DNA from: Pseudooceanicola nanhaiensis DSM 18065
GTDB lineage: Bacteria; Pseudomonadota; Alphaproteobacteria; Rhodobacterales; Rhodobacteraceae
Direction: 5' to 3'
Assembly (NCBI RefSeq): GCF_000688295.1
Contig: NZ_JHZF01000011.1
Span: forward strand, 494,288 to 558,287
Length of the DNA stretch: 64,000 nucleotides
In this document: one piece after another, positions 37,236 to 45,709 of the stretch
How the letters are laid out: each line of letters opens with the position of its first letter
How positions within the stretch are numbered: the stretch's first letter is position 1
Program-made: the position numbers and the translations under genes
Notes under the pieces: generated by a model
Told to the model about the DNA's origin: nothing
The model's input: only the letters and a program-made list of their open reading frames with translations
The model's database searches: none

Positions 37236-38729
37236 GTGACACAACTGGCTTATGCCACCCAACCCCGGGACCGCGACACGCAGGGCCAATGGACCCTGCG
37301 GGGCCTCGTCCTCGGCGTGATGATGACGCTGATGGCCGTCGGCCAGCAGGCCGTCGCGCAGGACCGGCCGTCGAGCTTCGCGGACCTGGCAGAGAAATTC
37401 AGCCCCGCCGTGGTGAACATCACCACGTCCACCACCGTCGCCGGCAACGCCGGCGTGAACCCCATCGTTCCCGAGGGCTCTCCCTTCGAGGATTTCTTCC
37501 GTGAATTCCGTGACCGGAACGGCGAGAGCGACCGTCCGCGCCGTTCTTCCGCACTGGGCTCCGGCTTCGTCATCTCGGAAGACGGCTACGTGGTGACCAA
37601 CAACCACGTCATCGAATCCGCCGACGAGATCACCGTCGAGTTCTTCAACGGCACCGAACTGGACGCCGAAGTCGTCGGGACCGACCCGAAGACCGACATC
37701 GCGCTGCTGAAGGTCACGGCCGAGGGTCCGCTGCCCTACGTGTCGTTCGGCGACAGCGACGTGGCCCGCGTTGGCGACTGGGTGCTCGCCATGGGCAACC
37801 CGCTGGGCCAGGGCTTCTCGGTCTCCGCGGGCATCGTCTCGGCCCGGAACCGGGCGCTCTCGGGCACCTATGACGATTACATCCAGACCGACGCCGCCAT
37901 CAACCGCGGCAACTCGGGCGGGCCGCTCTTCAACCTCGACGGCGAGGTGATCGGCGTGAACACCGCGATCCTGTCGCCCAATGGCGGCTCGATCGGGATC
38001 GGCTTCTCGATGGCCGCGAACGTGGTGTCGAAGGTCGTCGACCAGCTGAAGGAATTCGGCGAGACCCGCCGCGGCTGGCTGGGCGTCCGCATCCAGGACG
38101 TGACCCCCGACATGGCCGAGGCCATGGGGCTCGACGAGGCGCGCGGCGCGCTCGTCACCGACGTGCCGGAAGGCCCGGCGATGGAAGCCGGCATGCAGGC
38201 CGGCGACGTCATCGTCACCTTCGACGGCCGCGATGTCGAGGACACCCGCGGCCTGGTCCGCCAGGTCGGCAACACCGCGGTCGGCAAGGCCGTGGACGTG
38301 GTGGTGCTGCGCGACGGCGAAGAGACCGACCTCTCGGTGACGCTCGGCCGCCGCGAACAGGCCGAGAACCCGGTCCCCGCCGCCCAGCCGGGTGCCGAGG
38401 ACGGCGAGGCGCCGGCGGAGAAGGAGCTCATGGGCCTCACCGTGAGCCCGGTCACTCCGGAGCTGATCGAGCAGCTGGAACTCGGCGAGAATGCCGAGGG
38501 GCTGGTCGTCGTGGACGTGGACGAGATGTCCGACGCCTACGAGAAGGGCCTGCGGGCGGGCGACCTCATCACCGAGGCCGGCCAGCAGAAGGTGGCGAGC
38601 CTCGGCGAGCTCGAGGAGCGGATCGCCGCGGCGCAGGATGCGGGCCGCAAGTCGATCCTGCTGCTCGTCCGCCGTGCCGGGGACCCGCGCTTCGTCGCGC
38701 TGCCGGTCGAGGAGACGGAAGAGGAGTGA
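37236..38729 (+). CDS. degP: Do/DegP family periplasmic serine endopeptidase
   Basis: Periplasmic quality-control protease/chaperone (HtrA; DegP/MucD type). The 497-aa chain has a signal sequence (residues ~22-42, GLVLGVMMTLMAVGQQAVAQ), then a trypsin-like domain with the catalytic triad His124 (NNHVIES), Asp154 (KTDIALLK) and Ser227 (GNSGGPL), followed by two PDZ domains (about 290-375 and 410-490). The GTG start at 37236 follows AAGAGGAG. Downstream of hflKC, so two membrane/envelope proteolysis systems are adjacent. Confidence 0.95.
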   Translation: MTQLAYATQPRDRDTQGQWTLRGLVLGVMMTLMAVGQQAVAQDRPSSFADLAEKFSPAVVNITTSTTVAGNAGVNPIVPEGSPFEDFFREFRDRNGESDRPRRSSALGSGFVISEDGYVVTNNHVIESADEITVEFFNGTELDAEVVGTDPKTDIALLKVTAEGPLPYVSFGDSDVARVGDWVLAMGNPLGQGFSVSAGIVSARNRALSGTYDDYIQTDAAINRGNSGGPLFNLDGEVIGVNTAILSPNGGSIGIGFSMAANVVSKVVDQLKEFGETRRGWLGVRIQDVTPDMAEAMGLDEARGALVTDVPEGPAMEAGMQAGDVIVTFDGRDVEDTRGLVRQVGNTAVGKAVDVVVLRDGEETDLSVTLGRREQAENPVPAAQPGAEDGEAPAEKELMGLTVSPVTPELIEQLELGENAEGLVVVDVDEMSDAYEKGLRAGDLITEAGQQKVASLGELEERIAAAQDAGRKSILLLVRRAGDPRFVALPVEETEEE

Positions 38730-38858
38730 TCCTCTCCGCAGCCGACCGATCCGAACGGGCGCCCTTCGCGGCGCCCGTTTCCTTTCGGGCGGTGCCAGGC
38801 GGCGCGCGGGCCGGGGGCCCGCGCACAGGATGCCTTGCGGCACGGGGTGCCGCGGGTC

Positions 38859-38925
38859 AGAGGGGCGCTGCCCCTCTCTTGGCCTTCGGCCAATTCACAC
38901 CCCGGGATACGGGAACCAGGGGAAG
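38859..38925. repeat. Dispersed triple-hairpin element, copy 4
   Basis: AGAGGGGC-GCT-GCCCCTCT (38859-38877), then TTGGCC (38879-38884) / GGCCAA (38888-38893) with loop TTC, then CCCGGGATACGGGAACC and a terminal GGGGAAG. It ends 8 nt before the stop of the minus-strand lipoprotein gene and is 130 nt beyond the degP stop. Confidence 0.75.
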
Positions 38926-38933
38926 GGGGCGGC

Positions 38934-39476
38934 TCAGCCCGCGACGGGCACGGTCTCGGGCGTGGCCGAGGCCCCGGGGACATCGACGACCGCGAGGCCC
39001 AGCTTGCGGGCGGCGGCGAGCGACAGGGTGCCGCTGTCGAGCCCCTCGGGCTTCTGGTAGGCGCGGATCGCGGTCCGCGTGGGGCCGTCGATCGTGCCGG
39101 TGATCGCGCCGCGGTAGAGGCCGCGGGCCGCCAGCGCGCGCTGGAGCGATGAGATGAACTCGGCCGTCATCTCGGGCTGGCAGGGGGTGCGGAACCAGAC
39201 CTCGCGCCGTTCCTGCACGATGCGCTGGCTGGTCTCGGTCCGGTAGCTGGAACTGCCGTCGGGGCCGGGGACCGCGGCCTGCTCGGTCACCGTCTCGATC
39301 ACCGCGGGCGTGGCGTCGCGGCCCCAGCAGGTGCCCGGCGCCGCGCCCGGGGGCGCGGCCGCGCGGATCTGCGTGACCTCGGGCCCGATGGCGAGCGGGG
39401 TCAGCGTCTCGCCCCCGCAGGCGGCGAGCGCCAGCGTCATGAGCGGGGCCCGGAGGGGCAGGGGGATGCGGGGCAT
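38934..39476 (-). CDS. Lipoprotein with C-terminal peptidoglycan-binding-like domain
   Basis: A 180-aa protein with a lipoprotein signal (lipobox LAAC at residues 17-20). The second half contains a PG_binding_1-like repeat: FISSLQRALAARGLYRGAI, then TGTIDGPTRTAIRAYQKPEG (residues ~108-150). In other proteins such domains attach to the cell wall. The middle part (residues ~45-105) carries CWGRDATPAVIETVTEQ and a TPCQPE motif, with two cysteines that could pair. No enzymatic domain is seen. Function unknown. ATG at residue 13 is an alternative start but would leave a leader too short. Confidence 0.75.
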   Translation of the reverse strand: MPRIPLPLRAPLMTLALAACGGETLTPLAIGPEVTQIRAAAPPGAAPGTCWGRDATPAVIETVTEQAAVPGPDGSSSYRTETSQRIVQERREVWFRTPCQPEMTAEFISSLQRALAARGLYRGAITGTIDGPTRTAIRAYQKPEGLDSGTLSLAAARKLGLAVVDVPGASATPETVPVAG

Positions 39477-39528
39477 GATCGGCTCGTGGACTGCTCGCGC
39501 GGGTTGGCCCGCCTCGTTGGTCCGCAGT

Positions 39529-39942
39529 CTAGCCGGTTTCGCCGTAGCGGGGAACCCGTGCCGCGTCGCCGCCCTTGCCGTGGCAGAGCTTGTCGACCCC
39601 GAGGGCGGGCAGGCTGTCGAGCATGGCCGAGATATCCTCGATCCGTTCGGCGACCACGTGGGTCACGCCGCTGTCGCGCTGCACCCGGCCCGTCACCCGC
39701 AGCATCCGCCCCGAGATCACCGCGCGCCGGAACGCGTCGTAGAGCTTGCGCCAGACGATGATGTTGACGATCCCGGTCTCGTCCTCGAGCGTGAGGAAGA
39801 TCACCCCCTTCGCCGTGCCGGGGCGCTGGCGCAGGATCACGATCCCCGCCACCGTCACCCGGGCATTGGCGGGCGGCAGCTGGAGCAGGGCGGCGGGGAT
39901 GGCCGAGGGCGGTTTCGGCCAGGGGCGGTCGGCGGGTCTCAT
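39529..39942 (-). CDS. Stand-alone C-terminal OB-fold of error-prone polymerase DnaE2 (ImuC), SOS-box-linked stub
   Basis: About 137 aa. The core VTVAGIVILRQRPGTAKGVI-FLTLEDETGIVNIIVWRK and the following RMLRVTGRVQRDSGVTHVVAE match the OB-fold region close to the C-terminus of DnaE2/ImuC, a protein of about 1,050-1,100 aa. All polymerase, PHP and thumb/finger domains are absent, as are imuA and imuB. The typical C-terminal RDFH-like end is missing too. Either a deletion joined the SOS promoter of an imuA-imuB-dnaE2 cassette to its 3' end, or this is a maintained small OB protein. ATG at 39942 is preferred; GTG at 39975 is in frame. Codon use looks normal. Confidence 0.75.
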   Translation of the reverse strand: MRPADRPWPKPPSAIPAALLQLPPANARVTVAGIVILRQRPGTAKGVIFLTLEDETGIVNIIVWRKLYDAFRRAVISGRMLRVTGRVQRDSGVTHVVAERIEDISAMLDSLPALGVDKLCHGKGGDAARVPRYGETG

Positions 39943-39944
39943 GA

Positions 39945-39959
39945 GAACGAATATAGAAC
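39945..39959 (-). promoter_or_regulatory. LexA (SOS) box, GTTC-N7-GTTC
   Basis: On the minus strand GTTCTATATTCGTTC is an exact match to the alphaproteobacterial LexA operator (direct repeat GTTC-N7-GTTC, described for Rhodobacter sphaeroides and relatives). It ends 2 nt before the ATG of the DnaE2 OB-fold stub and overlaps the candidate -10. Confidence 0.85.
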
Positions 39960-39977
39960 ATGACGCAACGCTCACAA
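39950..39977 (-). promoter_or_regulatory. Candidate promoter of the DnaE2 stub, predicted leaderless
   Basis: On the minus strand TTGTGA (39977-39972), 16-nt spacer, TATATT (39955-39950). A start 7 nt after the -10 falls within about one base of the ATG at 39942, leaving no room for a ribosome-binding site. The -10 lies inside the LexA box, a classical repression geometry. Confidence 0.6.
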
Positions 39978-40022
39978 GCCCTTGTCCCGGACAGATGCAA
40001 AAGGGGCTGGAACGGGCGGTGA

Positions 40023-40384
<362 letters not shown>

Positions 40385-40385
<1 letters not shown>

Positions 40386-41098
40386 TGCGGCTGGCGGCGG
40401 CGCTCCTCGCGGCGCTGCTGCCGGTGGCAGGCTGGGCGGCGGAGGGACGGGTGGTGGCCGCCCGGTTCGGCGAGCCCACGACGCGCTACGACCACGGGGT
40501 CCTCGGGGATGCCGTGGAATGGGGGGCGTTGACGATCACCCTGCAGAGTGCCGCGGGGACCTCCGAGCATACCATCCGCCTGCCCGAGAACCGCGTCTTC
40601 GAGGATGTGGCGCCGCGGCTCGTCGATCTGGACCGCGACGGCAGCCCGGAAGTGGTGGTGGTGGAGACCGACCTGAACCGCGGCGCGCGTCTCTCGGCCT
40701 GGCAGCCGGGCGCGGAGGCGCCCCTCGTGGCGACCCCCTACATCGGGCAGAGGCACCGCTGGCTGGCGCCGCTCGGGGGCGCGGACCTCGACGGGGACGG
40801 GTTCGTCGAGCTGGCCTATGTCGACCGGCCGCACCTCGCGAAGGTGCTCCGGGTCTGGCGCTACCGGGAGGGCGCCTTCCGGGAGGTCGCCGCGGCCGAG
40901 GGGCTGACGAACCACCGGATCGGCTGGGACCACATCCCGGGCGGCATCCGGGAGTGCGGGCAGGGGCCCGAGATGATCACCGCGGATCGGGACTGGGGCC
41001 GGGTGATGGCCTCGCGCCTGACCGGCGGGCGGATCGAGACGCGGGCGCTCGGGGGGTATTCCGCCGAGGCCATGGCAAGCGCGATGGCCTGCCGGTAG
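40385..41098 (+). CDS. Exported FG-GAP/VCBS-like repeat protein
   Basis: A 237-aa protein with a signal peptide (MRLAAALLAALLPVAGWAA, cleavage about residue 19). The mature chain has two calcium-loop-like motifs: LVDLDRDGSPEVVVVETD (residues ~80-97) and GGADLDGDGFVELAYVDRP (residues ~134-152). These are the DxDxDG signatures of FG-GAP/VCBS beta-propeller blades, and CGQGPEM plus a terminal MACR give paired cysteines. Predicted periplasmic. It starts on the ferredoxin stop codon, so it is translationally coupled to a cytosolic gene, an odd pairing. Followed by a repeat region. Confidence 0.8.
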
Positions 41099-41249
41099 CG
41101 GCGGCGCGGGACGCAACCTGACACGCCGGGTGCCGGGCGCGACCACCGCCGTGCACCGGCCTGGCCGTCGGCGCGGGGGCCTGAGGCGGCCCTGGGCTGC
41201 GGGCACGGGCAGGCAACCTACGACCTGGATGCGCGGGGCGGGCGCGGGA

Positions 41250-41471
41250 GGGGGCCCGGGAGCCACCGTTAGGGTGCAGTGCCCCCGCCTGCGCGACGGC
41301 AGGACCTGGAGCGCGATCGGATCTGAGCCTCGAAGATCGGTGCGGAGGGCGGTGGTGCAAGGCGGCCCGGGCCCGATGTCGGTTGCACTGCCCCCGGGCC
41401 TGCGCGACGGCAGGACCTGGAGCCCGACCGGCGTCAAGCCTCCAAGGTCGGTTCGAATGACGGCGGTGGAG
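41250..41471. repeat. Two-unit diverged tandem repeat (~111 bp) in the 41.1-41.5 kb gap
   Basis: Unit 1 starts with G5 at 41250, and the shared string TGCGCGACGGCAGGACCTGG recurs at 41290 and 41401, a 111-bp period. Each unit also has a GTGCAGTGCCCCC or TTGCACTGCCCCC core before that string. The region is homologous to the array at 31810: the order G5, (A/G)CCGTTAG-type core, TGC-GTGCCCCC, GCGCGACGGC, GACYTGGA is the same. A further degenerate piece may lie at 41205-41240. The gap 41099-41541 contains no gene; it consists of this array and the element that follows. Confidence 0.8.
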
Positions 41472-41534
41472 GGGGGCGCTGCCCCCGTCGGGCCGCTGGC
41501 CCGACTCCCCCGGAGTATTTCCGGAAAGATGAAG
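41472..41534. repeat. Dispersed triple-hairpin element, copy 5
   Basis: GGGGGC-GCT-GCCCCC, GTCGGGCC/GGCCCGAC with loop GCT, then CCGGAGTATTTCCGG and AAAGATGAAG. It ends 7 nt before the stop of the minus-strand ABC-F gene. Differs from the copy at 32029 by three bases, all in the second loop. Confidence 0.8.
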
Positions 41535-41541
41535 CGGGGGG

Positions 41542-43398
41542 TCAGGCCGCCGGGGCTTCGGCGGCTTCCAGCTTTTCGAGCGCGGCCATCCAGAGCGTCT
41601 CGGCCTTTTCCATCGCCCCGCGCAGTTCCGCGTACTTGCGGTTCCAGACCTCCAGCTCGCCCACCTTGTCGTCCTCGTAGAGCGCGGGATCGGCCAGCTT
41701 CGCGGAGAGCTTGTCGCTCATGTCAGAGAGCTTCTTCACCCGTTCCTCGCATTTGCGGACCTCGGCGCGAAGCGCGAGCACCTGGTCGCGGGAGGGGCGT
41801 TTCGGCTTCTCCTTCGGCTTGTCGGACTTCGCCGAGGGCGCCGGGCCGATCAGCATCTGGCGGTAGCTTTCCAGGTCGCCCTCGTAGGGCGAGACGCGGC
41901 CGTCCTTCACCAGCCAGAGCCGGTCGGCCACGAGGCTGAGGAGGTGCATGTCGTGGGAGACGAGGATCACCGCCCCGGTGTAATCGGTCAGCGCCTCGAC
42001 CAGCGCCTCGCGGCTCTCTATGTCGAGGTGGTTGGTCGGTTCGTCGAGGATCAGCATGTGCGGCGCGTCGAGCGTGGCGAGCAGGAGCGACAGCCGGGCC
42101 TTCTGACCGCCCGAGAGGCGGCCGACCTCGGTTTCGGCCTGCTCGGCGCCGAGCCCGAAGCCTGCCAGGCGGGCGCGGAGCTTGGCTTGCTGCTCACCGG
42201 GCCGGGCGCGCAGGAGGTGCTGGAGCGGTGTCTCGTCCACGTGCAGCTCGTCCACCTGGTGCTGGGCGAAGAAGCCGATCCGGAGTTTCGAGGAGGCGAC
42301 CTTGCGCCCGTCGATCAGCGGCAGCCGGTCCGACAGCATCTTCGACAGCGTCGACTTGCCCTCGCCGTTGCGGCCGAGAAGCGCGATCCGGTCGTCCTGG
42401 TCGATGCGCAGGTTCATGCCGCGCAGGATCACCGTCTCGCCGTAGCCGGTGGAGGCGCCCTCGAGGGCGACGATGGGGGGCGAGAGCTCCTCGGGTTCGG
42501 GGAAGGTGAAGACCGTGCGCGCCTCGTCCTCGGGGGCGGTGATCTTCTCCATCTTCTCCAGCATCTTGACGCGGGATTGGGCCTGCTTGGCCTTCGACGC
42601 CTTGGCCTTGAAACGATCGACGAAGCTTTGCAGATGCGCGCGCCGTGCCTCCTGCTTCTTGGCGGCGGCGGCCTGCAGGCTGCGCTGCGCCGCGCGCTGG
42701 CGGGCGAAATCGTCGTAGCCGCCGGCGTAGAGGGTCAGCTTCTTGCCCTCGAGATGCAGGATATGGTTCACCGCCCGGTTCAGCAGGCCGCGGTCGTGGC
42801 TGATGATGAGCACGGTGTGGGGATAGCGCGCGAGGTAGCTTTCGAGCCAGAGCGCGCCCTCGAGGTCGAGGTAGTTGGTCGGTTCGTCGAGCAGCAGCAG
42901 ATCGGGCTGCGAGAAGAGCACCGCGGCGAGCGCCACGCGCATCCGCCAGCCGCCCGAGAAGGCCGAACACGGCATCCGCTGCTCGGCATCGGTGAAGCCC
43001 AGGCCCTTGAGGATCGTCGCGGCGCGCGCCTCGGCGCCCCAGGCGTCGATGTCGGCGAGGCGGGTCTGCACCTCGGCCACGCGCATCCCGTCGGTGGCGG
43101 TCTCGGATTCGGCCATCAGCGCCGCGCGCTCGGTATCGGCGGCGAGTACCGTGTCGATCAGCGAGACCTCGTTGCCCGGCACCTCCTGCGCGACGCCGCC
43201 GATGCGGGCGCGGGGCGGCAGCGAGATGGCGCCGGTCTCGAGCGCGAGCTCGCCCCGGATCAGGCGGAAGAGGGTGGTCTTGCCGGTGCCGTTGCGGCCG
43301 ACGATCCCGACCTTGTGGCCTTCGGGAATCGTGGCCGAGGCGTGATCGATCAGGGTGCGGCCGGCAACGGCGTAGGAGATGTCTTCGAGGCGTAGCAT
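41542..43398 (-). CDS. ABC-F family ATPase (translation factor/ribosome protection type)
   Basis: A 618-aa soluble protein with two ABC ATPase domains and no membrane segment. Domain 1 has Walker A GIVGRNGTGKTT, signature FSGGWRMRVALA and Walker B LLLLDEPTNYLD. A long helical linker with an Arg/Lys-rich, Ala-rich stretch (about residues 240-290) corresponds to the P-site tRNA interaction motif. Domain 2 has ALLGRNGEGKST, LSGGQKARLSLL and ILDEPTNHLD. A C-terminal coiled-coil extension (about 530-610) is similar to Uup. Members act on stalled ribosomes. Which of EttA, Uup, YheS or YbiT it matches best I cannot settle. Confidence 0.92.
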   Translation of the reverse strand: MLRLEDISYAVAGRTLIDHASATIPEGHKVGIVGRNGTGKTTLFRLIRGELALETGAISLPPRARIGGVAQEVPGNEVSLIDTVLAADTERAALMAESETATDGMRVAEVQTRLADIDAWGAEARAATILKGLGFTDAEQRMPCSAFSGGWRMRVALAAVLFSQPDLLLLDEPTNYLDLEGALWLESYLARYPHTVLIISHDRGLLNRAVNHILHLEGKKLTLYAGGYDDFARQRAAQRSLQAAAAKKQEARRAHLQSFVDRFKAKASKAKQAQSRVKMLEKMEKITAPEDEARTVFTFPEPEELSPPIVALEGASTGYGETVILRGMNLRIDQDDRIALLGRNGEGKSTLSKMLSDRLPLIDGRKVASSKLRIGFFAQHQVDELHVDETPLQHLLRARPGEQQAKLRARLAGFGLGAEQAETEVGRLSGGQKARLSLLLATLDAPHMLILDEPTNHLDIESREALVEALTDYTGAVILVSHDMHLLSLVADRLWLVKDGRVSPYEGDLESYRQMLIGPAPSAKSDKPKEKPKRPSRDQVLALRAEVRKCEERVKKLSDMSDKLSAKLADPALYEDDKVGELEVWNRKYAELRGAMEKAETLWMAALEKLEAAEAPAA

Positions 43399-43438
43399 GC
43401 GCGGTCCCTAGCAGAGGCCGCGCAGCTGCGCCATAGGT

Positions 43439-44185
43439 CTACTGGGCGGTATAGCCGCCATCGACGAGGTGATAGGAGCCGGTGATGAAGCTTGCCTGGT
43501 CCGAGAGCAGGTAGCAGCAGAGATCGGCGACCTCGGACGGCTTGCCGAGGCGCTTCATCGCGTGCATCTGGGCCAGCGCCTGCTGCGTCGCGTCGTCGAG
43601 ATGTTCGTCGATCAGCGGCGTGTGGATGAAGGCGGGGCCGATGGCGTTGACGCGGATGTTGTCGCCGGCGTGTTCCAGCGCGGCGCTCTTGGTCAGGCCG
43701 ACCACGCCGTGCTTGGCCGCGACATAGGCCACGGAATTGGCGAAGCCCACGGAGCCCAGGATCGAGGCGATGTTGACCACCACGCCGCCGCCCGTTTTCC
43801 GCATCGCGGCGATGCCGTAGCGCGTGCCGTAGAAGACGCCGCTGAGGTTCACGCCGATGACCTTGTCCCAGCTGTCGAGCGGGTAGTCGCCGGTGGCGGC
43901 CTGCGCCCCGCCGATCCCGGCGTTGTTCACGATGCCGTGGAGCGCGCCGGTCTCCGTCACGGCGAAATCGACCAGCGCCTCGACCGCCTCGGGTTTCGAC
44001 ACGTCGCAGGCGCGGGCCAGCGCGCCGTGGCCGATCCTTTCGGCCGCCGCCTCCGCCGCCGCCTGGTCGATGTCCGACACGATGACGCGCGCGCCGCTCT
44101 CGGCCAGCCGCTCCGCGATGGCCAGGCCGATGCCCGAGGCCGCGCCGGTGACGATGATCGTCCTGCCGTCAAACCGAATGTCCAT
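43439..44185 (-). CDS. Short-chain dehydrogenase/reductase (SDR)
   Basis: A 248-aa classical SDR: cofactor motif TGAASGIG (residues ~13-20), acidic SDID after beta-2 suggesting NAD preference, NNAG, the active-site serine in NIASILGS, YVAAK (Tyr-x-x-x-Lys) and IGPAF/T. The C-terminal YHLVDGGYTAQ is the common SDR end. Substrate unknown; it resembles 3-ketoacyl-ACP reductase-like or acetoin/hydroxybutyrate dehydrogenases. The ATG at 44185 is the conserved start; the upstream frame is low-complexity. The ABC-F gene follows 40 nt downstream in the same direction. Confidence 0.88.
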   Translation of the reverse strand: MDIRFDGRTIIVTGAASGIGLAIAERLAESGARVIVSDIDQAAAEAAAERIGHGALARACDVSKPEAVEALVDFAVTETGALHGIVNNAGIGGAQAATGDYPLDSWDKVIGVNLSGVFYGTRYGIAAMRKTGGGVVVNIASILGSVGFANSVAYVAAKHGVVGLTKSAALEHAGDNIRVNAIGPAFIHTPLIDEHLDDATQQALAQMHAMKRLGKPSEVADLCCYLLSDQASFITGSYHLVDGGYTAQ

Positions 44186-44261
44186 GATGTGTCTCCTTTT
44201 CGCGTGGGGCTCCCCGTCCAGAGACCTATGCCTTCGGGCAGGGTCCGCCAAGGTGGCTGCG

Positions 44262-45494
44262 TCAGGCTGTCCCGTCCTCGCGCTCCCGCGCGCGCCGGAG
44301 CAGGCGCCCGATGATGAACGAGGTGCGCGGCGCCCAGACGTAGCGCGTGCGCGCGGTGCGGACCCGGCCGACACGCATCCGCAGGAGCCCGAAGCCCAGG
44401 AGCGCCAGGTGCCCGACCGCCACCATGGCGAAGAGTGCGCCGGGCCCGAAGGCCGCGATCAGCTGGGAGGCCGTCCAGGGCGCGGCGATGGCGCCGAGCG
44501 CGTAGAAGAAGAGGAGCGCGGCCGAGAGCTCGGCCCGTTCCTCGTGGCTGGCGAAATCATGGGCATGGGCGGCGGCGACCGAATAGACCGGGAAGGTGGT
44601 GAAGCCGAAGAGCGCGGCGTTCAGCATCACCATCGTCACCCCGTCCGAGGTCGTCGCGGCCAGCAGGCAGCTGAGCATCGCGCCGACCGAGATCCAGATC
44701 AGGACCCGGCGGCGGTCGAACTTGTCCGCAAGCCAGCCCGCCGGGTATTGCGCCAATGCGCCGCCGAGGATGTAGATCGACAGGAAGAGCGCGATCTGGT
44801 CGGTGCCGAGCCCGACCTCCTTGCCGTAGAGCGGGCCGATCATCCGGAAGGTCGCGGCCGAGAGCGCCGAGACGATGACGGCCGCCACGGCGAGCGGCGA
44901 GCGCGCCCAAGCGAGGCCCGGCCTGAGGCGCGGCTGCGCGGGCATGGCGGGCTGTTCCGCGCGGGTGAGCGTCAGCGGGAAGAGCGCGGCGCAGCAGAGG
45001 ATCGCCAGCACGTTGTAGGAGACGTAATCGGCAGGCGCCAGGAACGAGATCATCGTCTGCGCCAGCAGCGAGCCGCCCATGTCGATGATGCGGTAGGAGC
45101 CCATGACGCGGCCGCGCTCGGCATTCTCGAGCCGCGCCATCATCCAGCCCTCGATCACCGTGTAGCAGCCCGCGACGCAGAGCCCCGAGGCGACCCGCAT
45201 CATGGCCCAGGCATAGGGATCGACGATCGTCATGTGGGCAATGAGCCCGATCGCGCCGGCCGCGGTGAAGGCCGCGAAGGCGCGGGAATGGCCGACGGCC
45301 CCCATCAGGCGCGGGGCCCACCAGCAGCCGATGAAGAAGCCCACGAAATGCGCCGAACCGAGCAGGCCGATCTGGCCCACGGTGAAGTCGAGCGCGATCC
45401 CGGAGAGCGCGTCGAGCGGGCCCACGCCGCCGGTCGAGAGCTGGAGCAGCAGGACCGAAAGGAAGAGCGGGGCGAAGGTCAGGAGAAGGCGCAT
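44262..45494 (-). CDS. YcaD-like MFS transporter
   Basis: A 410-aa membrane protein with about 12 hydrophobic segments. Residues GPLDALSGIALDFTVGQIGLLGSAHFVGFFIGCWWAPRLMGAVGHSRAFA (broken by position, ~25-74) and the YTVIEGWMMARLENAERGRVM loop are typical of the YcaD/UMF-like MFS group, often annotated MFS transporter of unknown substrate. A second-half MFS motif (GWLADKFDRRR) is present. It ends with a basic tail, TRYVWAPRTSFIIGRLLRRA. The SDR gene is next in the same direction after 77 nt. Confidence 0.85.
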   Translation of the reverse strand: MRLLLTFAPLFLSVLLLQLSTGGVGPLDALSGIALDFTVGQIGLLGSAHFVGFFIGCWWAPRLMGAVGHSRAFAAFTAAGAIGLIAHMTIVDPYAWAMMRVASGLCVAGCYTVIEGWMMARLENAERGRVMGSYRIIDMGGSLLAQTMISFLAPADYVSYNVLAILCCAALFPLTLTRAEQPAMPAQPRLRPGLAWARSPLAVAAVIVSALSAATFRMIGPLYGKEVGLGTDQIALFLSIYILGGALAQYPAGWLADKFDRRRVLIWISVGAMLSCLLAATTSDGVTMVMLNAALFGFTTFPVYSVAAAHAHDFASHEERAELSAALLFFYALGAIAAPWTASQLIAAFGPGALFAMVAVGHLALLGFGLLRMRVGRVRTARTRYVWAPRTSFIIGRLLRRAREREDGTA

Positions 45495-45626
45495 GGGTCA
45501 TGCTTGCCCGCAGTGACCCCGGGAGGGCCAGTCCGGGAGCGACGAAAGGGGTCGAAAACGGGATACGGAATTCGCGGGGTGCGGGATTGCGCAAAACGCG
45601 GCCCTCCGCGGGGCGGAGGGCGGGGA

Positions 45627-45696
45627 GGGGGGCTGTCTGCCCCCCCCGTCGGGCCTGCGGCCCGACTCCCCCCGAGGATACATGACCAGAGGAAAG
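45627..45696. repeat. Dispersed triple-hairpin element, copy 6
   Basis: G6/C7 hairpin, GTCGGGCC (45648-45655) / GGCCCGAC (45659-45666) with loop TGC, then the tail GAGGATACATGACCAGAGG ending in AAAG. It ends 13 nt before the accC stop. It is the only copy between two genes of the same direction, lying 3' of accC and 5' of the YcaD-like gene. Confidence 0.75.
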
Positions 45697-45709
45697 CCGG
45701 GCGGGGCGC

